From contig NC_003280.10 in the NCBI RefSeq assembly GCF_000002985.6, forward strand, positions 682,001 to 746,000: a stretch of 64,000 nucleotides of DNA, in the 5' to 3' direction. This DNA comes from Caenorhabditis elegans (taxonomy: Eukaryota; Nematoda; Chromadorea; Rhabditida; Rhabditidae). The notes beneath the pieces were generated by a model. The model searched no databases, was not told where the DNA came from, and was given only the letters and a program-made list of their open reading frames with translations. Below are positions 56,898-64,000 of the stretch, in pieces (position 1 is the first letter of the stretch; every line of letters starts with the position of its first letter). Made by a program: the position numbers and the translations under genes.

Positions 56898-57018
56898 ATG
56901 CCGCGAAAAAGGCGAAAAGGCATAAGAGCTTCCGGCTGTAAATTTAGAACTGCATTCAGATACGCCAATCTTTCCCGCGAGCTTCAAAATCCTTACAAGC
57001 TCCGTTTTAAACACCCAG
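56898..57018 (+). CDS. Possible first exon, basic N-terminus, unknown
   Basis: ATG at 56898 opens about 40 residues (MPRKRRKGIRASGCKFRTAF and on) ending at a good donor CCCAG/GTAGGT. No downstream exon could be joined with confidence. It may be a remnant. Low support. Confidence 0.2.
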
Positions 57019-57564
57019 GTAGGTATCGAGAAACTACATAGATTGGCATACCAAAAATAGATTGGAATAGATTGGTTTCTTGTAGATGTATGACAGATTG
57101 CAGTCTTCAAACATTTTCAAAATTCATTTTTGCATTGACAACGCGTGAAAACAAAACTGTTTTATTCAAATAAGCCCCACACCGAGTTCGAATTGAAGCA
57201 AATTAGAAATCACAGCACACCAAGTCAACGCTGTCGAGGCTGGTGTCCTCGAAGCTTGAGATGGTTCAATTTGAACATTGATTCCAAAGGCGATTTGCTC
57301 CTTTGCCAGCCCTGCTCATTTCTGATCGATTCTGTAACAGTTCTCTGGTTATTGTAAAAACAAACAAGACTATTTTTTACATGTTTCACCCGAATCCTAC
57401 GGATCAGAAAATTTAGAAGAACAGCCGCAGCACCATCGAAGGTTTTTGTAAAAATCAGTCCGAAACTCGAAATGTTCATAATCATTGGCCCGCCAGCTTT
57501 CGGTCTCCAGCGTGGCGAGACCCACATAATAGCATAATAGACAATAACACAGAAACATCAATAT
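57019..57564. other. No supported gene
   Basis: Open frames here are short with no recognised family. It is the 3' flank of the DUF3557-like gene. Confidence 0.5.
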
Positions 57565-58847
57565 TTATTTTGACATCATAAAATAGTTTTCGAATAGTGT
57601 GTATAGAATAGGTTCTCTGGCAACCGAAATCGAAACGGAAAAACGAGTATCATCATTTCTCTCAGCTTCAGCGGAAATGGTGGTAGTGTCATTGAGCCAG
57701 AAAGACATTTTATATGGAAACTCGTCACATCTTTTGTACTCCACTTCAACTTCATCATCTTCGCTTGCGTATTCATAACCATCAACAGCTGGCTCTTTTC
57801 CATTTGCAAGAAGATTGAAGGCTCCGAACAATCCAGCCACCAAATCGTTGTCCTCAGTGTAGAAGCAACACTCTTTGCCTTTATCTTTTTGGCACATGCT
57901 GTCAATCAAGCGGAGGCAGTCGTAAACTCCGACAGTGTCGATCTCCGCAAAGATTATACCATTGGGAAGAGAGGCGATGGATTGGAACAACTCTTGTGGA
58001 ACAAATGGAATGTTCAACACACACTGGTCTTTAAAATTTCTTGCTGATTGATGTGATCGATCAAATCCAGTGTGAAGACATCTCCCGAGATGGTAACTAC
58101 TGCAAGTGGGAGGCTGCTCGGATGAATGAATCGATCGAGAAGCGGATTATTCGGCGACCAGTCGGAGAGCATTCTAATCTTGAACTGTTCGAACGAAGGA
58201 GGAAGATCAATAATACGATTATCGTTTGGAATTGTCAGCCAGTCAACATTCATCGGCGGGCGCCTTCCTTCAAGCTGGCGGGTCGCGAGAACTTTCGGAG
58301 TTCCGTTGAGCTGAAAAATGTCTAGAATGGCAAAAAACTCAAAGAAACAATGAAACTTACATTGTTCTCTGCACCAAGTTGATATTCGACACCATCGACA
58401 GTAATTGTGTTAAGGTTCAAATCCAAGTCCTTTATAATCATAGTTTGAGCCTTCTCAACTTTCTCGAGGGATGGGCATATTGAAATGAGATCGAATCTGA
58501 AAACTTTGACCATTTTTAAAAGAAAATTATACGTTTTCGTATTCTTTCTTTAATCAACACGGGGGTGGGCGGCAATTGCCGTCCGGCAATTTTTTGCCGA
58601 CAAAATCGGCAAATTGTCGGCTTGCCAATTTGCCGGAACATGTCAATTTTGGCAATTTGCCGATTTGCCGCTCTCTCCTGAATAACACTCAGAATAAAAC
58701 AACAAAATTTGAGAAAAATTGCATTTTTTGCCAATTGTTGATTTTTTCTGAAAAAACCCTGAAAAATCCAAGTTCTCACCTTGTATTTGCGCTCAAGTTC
58801 TTTAAAACGCACGCCAGAGCTGGGTAAGTCATTGATTTTGGATCCAT
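57565..58847 (-). CDS. DUF3557-like nematode protein with a frame break
   Basis: Exons 58847-58780, 58496-58361 and 58310 onward join in phase. The N-terminus MTYPALACVLKNLSANTRFD then ISICPSLEKVEKAQ is typical of the nematode DUF3557 family, unknown in function and often found near F-box-like genes. The main exon reads VDWLTIPNDNRIIDLPPSFEQ and on to DLIDHINQQEILKTSV, where the frame closes at about 58014. The C-terminal half (from LNIPFVPQELFQ to the TAG at 57565) is in another frame. Either a 77-bp intron (58100-58024, GTAGTT...GACCAG) removes the join, giving 290 residues, or a GTGTGT run gained 2 bp and the gene is broken. The C-terminus is duplicated at 7085-7321. Confidence 0.7.
58556..58680. 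repeat. GCCGG-type repeat in intron 1 of the DUF3557-like gene
   Basis: GGGGGTGGGCGGCAATTGCC opens the element, followed by GGCAATTTGCCGATTTGCCG-like units. Same family as 1-470 and 35640-36260. Confidence 0.85.
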
Positions 58848-59885
58848 ATTTGCTGACGTGTAAACACTTGGTTCGAAAAATAGCCACGGACCGGGAAATA
58901 AGTACGAAATAATTCGATTTGAGATTTGAAAGGTTCGAAAACAGTTGAATGACGTTGCCAACGTGGCTATCCAGGTTTTTAATTCTGGGATTTTTTTTAA
59001 ATTTCACGCGAAAAATGTGAAAATTTGTATTTTTCGCCAATTTTTTTTCTCTGAAAGTTTGATTTTCCCGAGAATTAATACTCTGGATAAAAGACGCGGT
59101 AAGGTTTGAAAATTAGAAAAAGTGCAAAAAATAAGTTGGCGGAGGATTTGGTTTTAACGGCGGGTCACCAGTTTCCATCAAGGTTAGTGGAGAAGGTGGA
59201 TTAAATCTTGATAATGTAGTATCGACCGTAATCATGGCTAGTTGTAAGACAGATCTCAAAATTTCTATCCCTTTTTTTCTCTTTTGCTTAATTTTGCGGT
59301 TTTTTAATAGCAATTATTTCGGCTAAAACTTCGGAGAAAAAACGAAAAATTGCTTGAAAGTTGCCAATTTAATAATTCGATAATCGTCGATTGGCAACCT
59401 TTAGTTAAAAAGCTTTTTTTTCAAATGTTTCAGAAAATGAACCATTTTAGAAAATTGCCGCTCACACCTGGTTTTCTGGTTTAAGAAGCTGAATACTTTT
59501 TCAGCCCCAAAACTCCATAAACTATTTTTGGCGCGGCGGGAATTTCAACTGTATACTTTCACCAACATCTACTATAACTTCTGTAACTTTTAATAATGCG
59601 ACAATAACGTTTATTCAAATCCATTTGATAAAGAAAATGACACTCCACATGCAATTCAAAACTTCCGCTTGACTAGATTCAACATAAGGAGGATATTTTG
59701 GATACCAAACGTCAACTTCACTGCATTGCAACATAATAATACCCAACGGTGAACTCATCGAATCTTCAGTTTTTTCATCACACGTATTCCGTTCACAAAA
59801 TATCCAACTGGACAGAACTGATCAGGCGACTAGCTTGGCACTTTTTCATTCTACTCTGAAATAAATGTTATGTGAGAAATTCCTA
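58848..59885. other. No supported gene
   Basis: Upstream region of the DUF3557-like gene. AT-rich with no repeat array or gene I can defend. Confidence 0.5.
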
Positions 59886-59889
59886 GATA

Positions 59890-60361
59890 GTCTTTTCAAT
59901 TTCTAAGTGGGTTTCGTGTGTCTCTCGCTGTTCCACAATAGGCTGCAAAATCAGAAAGTCGATAGTTTTCCTGTAATCTTGATCCGAGGGCAAATCCAAT
60001 CACAGGAATATTGCCAACATAGGCTTCTCCCATTTACCCATTCCTCCTGTAAGACTTGTCATCCAAAATTGTGGGTCAAGCTTTCCAGGTACATCTGCAA
60101 TAGGTTAAATAAAATGTTGAAGCAGTTAATTTTTTACTTACTTGAATAATGTTTCTGACAGTAGAAAGCAACTCCATTCAACTGGCTGACAGGATCGTAT
60201 TTTATCTTCATCGCACTTGCATGATGCTTTCCTACAGTATCACACATCTCCCATTCACCCCAGTTTCCATATTGAGTGATACGTTGGACGCCGATTTGCA
60301 GATCTCCGATGCATCCCATCTTCTCAATGAGCAGCGGAAAGAGCAGAGGACAACGAATCAT
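59890..60361 (-). pseudogene. VMO-I family pseudogene with frameshift
   Basis: Exon 60361-60142 encodes a VMO-I repeat (YGNWGEWEMCDTVGKHHASA then LNGVAFYCQ) and joins in phase to 60094 onward (VPGKLDPQFWMTSLTGGMGK). The frame then stops at 60000-60002. The matching continuation, VIGFALGSRLQENYRLSDFA and AYCG, is in the neighbouring frame from about 60010 down to 59900. A small indel near 60013-60023 therefore broke the gene. The N-terminus lacks a clear signal peptide and one of the three repeats is missing. It lies downstream of the VMO-I gene at 61217-63007 on the same strand and probably arose by tandem duplication. Confidence 0.78.
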
Positions 60362-60604
60362 TTTTTATAGTCAGAAATGCATTATTTTTCGTTTCTTTTT
60401 TCTATTTTCATGATGAAAATTAGTTAACTATGTGGATTGGACTTTATTCAAAATAATTCCGAGAATAAACATATCGTTGTACATGTTGGCTATTAAATCT
60501 AAACTTTTTTTTGAAGTATTTTGAACCGTATTTTAAAATTGTCTCCCCACCGCCTGAAATTTACTATTATTTTTTTTGGAAGTCCCAATATTGTTAGTTA
60601 CCTT

Positions 60605-63007
60605 CTACTTTCTCTGAAAACGTTGAAAAGCTACAAATCCCCAACCGACAATTGCAAACAGAACCAGAAGCCCAAAGAGTATCATAAAAGTCAGCCTGAA
60701 AATATGGGGTCCGTTTGAGCGGCCGACATCTAGCAGGCTCTGTTCTTAATCTCACTTCAAATGGGTAGAAACAGGTAGGTGTCGGGCGCTCATTTTGGTC
60801 TGTAAAGCAGCACCCGACACCTCACGGGGTTCGTCACTATTCGAAGAATACGGCATAACCCGGCAAATGTAGGACGCGTTCACTATTTCGGTTAGAAATT
60901 TCTATGCCAGCGGCCGGTTTTGCTTACTATTCTGTATTACAGCAAAACCCTGCGTCCGACATCTACCGGGTTCAGTCAATTATCTTGCAATGTAACATTG
61001 AAAAAATGAAACCCGGAAATGTCGGGTGCTTCTTCCGTGGCTGTAGCAGTTTATGCTATAGCAGACGACGGGAGCTCGCTAGATGTCCGCCGCAAGTCTC
61101 AAACCCACGTAGTAGCTCCAGGCCCGTCGCCAAAACTCGGTGTAGCTGGTCCTCTTGGGTACTTTGGCAAGTGTCTGGATTGGGATTTAGTCAGATTGAG
61201 TCCCACTTGATATTGACCACATTTTAGCAAAAGTTGAGCACTGCGTATTTCAGTTCGGGCGGGAATTTTCACTTTTAAAGGCATCTGAAATTTGCTTTAT
61301 TTTATTTTTTGCCTGTTTTTCCGTACCACTTACAGACTTGTTCCAGAGCATGCTGTCCGTCACCATTGCCTTCAACTGCTCACTAGTGTACTTGTTACCC
61401 GGAAAAATACTATTGATTGCTTCGACGATCGTAGAATTATCTATACTTTCGTGAAACTCTGAAATAAAAAAAATCGTTTTGTATTAGTTTTGTATTACTG
61501 CTGAGCACAAAAGATTTTTCCTTGTCGTTTACATATTTCATAGAGCCGATTGTTCGGAAATATCCTGTCAAGTGTTGTGTTTCGGATTTTGAATTCTTTT
61601 CTGCAATTTTTTGTTTTAATTGACCAAATAAGCCTAGTAAAATAGTTCACCATCTTCGTTAGCCCACTCTCCAAGGTGACGGAATCCATATCCAATTGTG
61701 CAATTCCAAATGTCACAACATTTAAGCTGCAAGTTCTCCAAACCGATATTGTCTGTTCCTGGTCCTTGGGCCTTCTGAATTTTCACTCGAAACCCACAAG
61801 CCACATAGCCCGGCGAGCAAAACAGATTGTTCTCCCAGCTGCTGGGTTTGTTAATCGCGTGCCGTCCTGAAAAAGTTTTTTTTTGTAATTCGGCGCAAAA
61901 TTCCAACAGATCTTACCTAGAAGAAACTTGAACGAGTCCTTCACATAGTGCCTGACACCATATGGCGACTGCTGATACCATGCAATGTTGACAACACCAC
62001 GGTCATCTCCGTAGAATATATGCTTCATAATGGCGAACCCAACTATGGCCTCGCCACGTGGACAAAATGTGGTGTTTCCGCTCCAGCTGCCCCATGGCCC
62101 ATCTGCACTGAGAATTTGATCCGATTTGTTATCTTCTTCTGAAATTTGTCATATAGTTTTAACGGCCTAACCGCTTATTTGGCATAGGTACTATAGTTGC
62201 TCCTGAGAGACTAAAATAGTGCTTCTGTAGGGGTACTGTAGGGGTACTGTATGGGTAACGTAGTTCTTCTGTAGGAGTAGTGTAGGCTCCTGTATTGGTA
62301 CTGTGGTGATCTTCTGGGGGTGCTGTCGAGGCAGTAGGGATACTGTAGAAGTTCTATGAGGGTACGACAGTGACATTATGGTGGTACGGTAGAAGTACTG
62401 TATTGGCCCTTGAGTAGTATTGTAGGGGTACTGTAGGTGCTCTGTAATGCATCCGTAGTTGTACTGACATGTGAAGACATGTGAAGAGGCACTATATGGG
62501 CACTGTCGCGATCTGCTAGGGATACTGTAGTGATGTGGTAAGGGTACTGTATTGGTTCGGTAAGATTAATAGTGATTCGGTAGGGGTACTGTAGGAATAC
62601 TGTGATGATCCGCTAGGGTTACTGTAGTGACCCATTAGAACTGATGTAGAGGTACTGTAGGAGTACTATGGGAAATGAGTACTGTAGAAAACTTGAAGTG
62701 ACATGATTCGGTTGGGGTACAGTAGGAAAACAACCTCACCTAATAAAAGCTCCTGACAATACAGACGAATAGAATTGTTACCACTGTTATCCTCGGCAGA
62801 GGTGGGCCGATATTTTTTCGGATGTTTTCTAATAATGAATTTAGGTGTCTCGTATTTTTCCTCTACCCCGTGCACATATTTCCCCGGCTGACATTGTGCC
62901 CAGTCTCTCCAAGTTGCTAGACTCGCATCACCCGTATTTCCAATAATTTTTATGTCTGAGCATCTGGAAGCTTGGACGATGAGCAAGAGTAGCAGCGGAT
63001 GCTTCAT
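60605..63007 (-). CDS. VMO-I family protein with probable C-terminal membrane anchor
   Basis: Minus-strand exons 63007-62740, 62138-61917, 61866-61651 and 61458-61334 join in phase to 277 residues. MKHPLLLLLIVQASRC is the signal peptide. Three VMO-I repeats follow: WRDWAQCQPGKYVHGVEEKY with IRLYC, then WGSWSGNTTFCPRGEAIVGF, then WENNLFCSPGYVACGFRVKI with LENLQLKCCD. Exon 5 continues (ESIDNSTIVEAINSIFPGNK), and an exon starting at 61284 (MPLKVKIPARTEIRSAQLLL) fits in phase. The exon at 60695-60605 encodes LTFMILFGLLVLFAIVGWGF and a basic end before TAG, a membrane helix. I cannot join it in phase because a repeat-like insert lies between. The anchor is thus likely but unproven. The sequence may also end at a stop near 61100. 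Confidence 0.75.
60700..61215. repeat. GC-richer palindromic insert
   Basis: Contains GTGTCGGGCGCTC/GCACCCGACAC and CGACATCTACCGGGTTCAGT/TGAAACCCGGAAATGTCGGG as inverted pairs. Composition differs from its surroundings. It separates the probable last exon of the VMO-I gene from the rest. Confidence 0.65.
62200..62735 (+). repeat. Degenerate GGGGTACTGTAG repeats
   Basis: Worn units of GTACTGTAGGGGTACTGTA in intron 1 of the VMO-I gene, related to the TACAGTA minisatellites elsewhere. Confidence 0.8.
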
Positions 63008-63227
63008 CTGAAAATATGACAATAATTTTGTCATGAAATAAAAATGACTCACCTTTGATTGTCCCGAAAATTCGGTAATAAATATTTTTTGATTGACTTT
63101 TTGATATCCAACGTGGATGCGTGGAAAACTAATTTCTTATTTATATTTTTTAAATTTAAATTTAAAAAGTTTGTTGTAATAAGTTACCATGTTTTAAACT
63201 GTGTTATTTTGTAGATTATATATACAT

Positions 63228-63425
63228 GTAGTTTTTAGTTTGTAGTTTGTAGTTTGTAGTCCTTAAAGTTTGATGGGCTTGCAATTTGTAGTGTACAGTC
63301 TGTAGTGTGTGCGGTTTGTAGATTGTGTTGTCTGTAGTTTTCGTAGTTTGTAATTCATAGTTTGTAGGCTGTTTCAAGTGTTTTGTAGTATTTAGTCTGT
63401 AGTTTGTAGTTTATAGTTTGTGAAT
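63228..63425 (+). repeat. GTTTGTA microsatellite
   Basis: Repeated TAGTTTGTAGTTTGTAG with drift, between the VMO-I gene and the synaptotagmin gene. Confidence 0.85.
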
Positions 63426-63635
63426 GCGACTTCCCAATTACTTTTCAAGATAAAAATATAACAGAGAAGCGGTTTATTATTTTAAAAATTACAAAAATTG
63501 GAGAAATAGACAGGTGCGGCGACGAGATCGAGAAAGAAAATAAACTTAAAATTCAAAAATACGAGCAAAATACGTAATCCAAAATACATATGTAGGTTCA
63601 ATACATTTACAAAAACTTCTTATTTCCATCAAAAA

Positions 63636-63952
63636 TCACCATTTTGGGCAAAGTTTATGCCACATGGCGACTGGTTGCTCCGGATGATTGACACACTCAC
63701 TCCAGTGCCGCTGGCCGTGTTCGGATCCTAGGCCACCGACGATGACGTGGCCAATCTCCTCATTGGACCCGATGACGTCGTACTCCATAGCGGTCAGTAC
63801 CAAGTTGACCTCGGCCAGAAGAACTTGTTTGACGGGAATTGAAAATGCAAAGGACTCGTTGAAGATTGGAGATGGGGTATGGGGCTTCACAGAAGTTTTC
63901 CGTTTTTCCAATTTATTGCCTTGCTGGACCATCCACATTTTTACATAGGTAT
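63636..63952 (-). CDS. Synaptotagmin C2B domain, last exon (partial gene)
   Basis: The exon from the acceptor TTCTTCCAG/AT at 63952 to TGA at 63636 encodes the end of a synaptotagmin C2B domain: TYVKMWMVQQGNKLEKRKTS, then SPIFNESFAFSIPVKQV, MEYDVIGSNEEIGHVIVGG, RHWSECVNHPEQPVAMWHKL. The WHKL ending is the family's C-terminal signature. One calcium-ligand loop reads MEYDVIG where most synaptotagmins have VDYDRIG, so the Asp after Tyr is kept. Synaptotagmins bind membranes and trigger vesicle fusion. The rest of the gene lies beyond the window, with 48 bp of intron visible. A chromosome II paralogue such as snt-6 is possible, but I cannot decide from this exon. Confidence 0.9.
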
Positions 63953-64000
63953 CTGGAAGAAATTTGGAGTTGGTTTTCAGATTCAGCAGGAAATTTGAGT

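Noticed and set aside
58516-59040. 174-residue minus-strand frame
   Set aside because: It crosses the true first exon of the DUF3557-like gene in another frame and runs into a GCCGG repeat; the real coding frame is shorter.

Overview
The window is nematode nuclear DNA, almost certainly Caenorhabditis elegans or a very close relative, and most likely the left arm of chromosome II. The evidence is the short introns ending in TTTCAG, trans-splice-like acceptors just before start codons, TTAGGC telomere-type repeats, GCCGG and TACAGTA minisatellites, abundant foldback MITEs and nematode-restricted families (F-box B, WSN, expanded VMO-I). Several proteins match C. elegans genes I recognise (T02H6.11, thoc-1, rfip-1). 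All exon models were built by hand from splice sites and reading phase. Where a model is called complete, its coding length is a multiple of three.

Left flank (1-11.5 kb): two near-identical copies of a secreted VMO-I gene (A at 669-1320, B at 8049-9084) lie on an 0.8-kb duplication. Copy B is broken by a 376-bp hAT-type MITE with a perfect 8-bp target duplication. Around them are a small membrane-protein model, a complete F-box B gene, a last-exon fragment of a DUF3557-like gene, a truncated cytochrome b561 gene cut at the duplication edge, and a small secreted protein with telomeric repeats in an intron.

Satellite block (11.6-17.7 kb): a G20 tract, a TACAGTA minisatellite, and 4.7 kb of a 15-bp satellite in two blocks. 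Each block is introduced by the same leader, which is an array of heat-shock-element motifs.

Conserved core (18.6-50.1 kb): a complex III subunit (minus strand) diverges from thoc-1. thoc-1 is followed after 260 bp by the U3 snoRNP protein gene RRP9, an operon-like spacing with a trans-splice acceptor, and then by the Rab11 effector rfip-1. Introns make up most of this region. They hold many foldback elements, among them a 2.8-kb transposon with a nested 1.3-kb palindrome in rfip-1 and several MITEs in a 6.5-kb RRP9 intron.

Right flank (51-64 kb): on the minus strand lies a striking 969-residue gene with signal peptide, WSN domain, long helical ectodomain, one transmembrane helix and a cytosolic Lon-type S16 peptidase domain with the Ser-Lys dyad in place. 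Next come a DUF3557-like gene with a dinucleotide-run frame break, a VMO-I pseudogene, a VMO-I gene with a possible membrane anchor, and the last exon of a synaptotagmin. The pairing of VMO-I and DUF3557-like genes on both flanks, in mirror orientation, suggests an old inverted duplication around the core. The WSN-Lon protein is the best candidate for undescribed biology.
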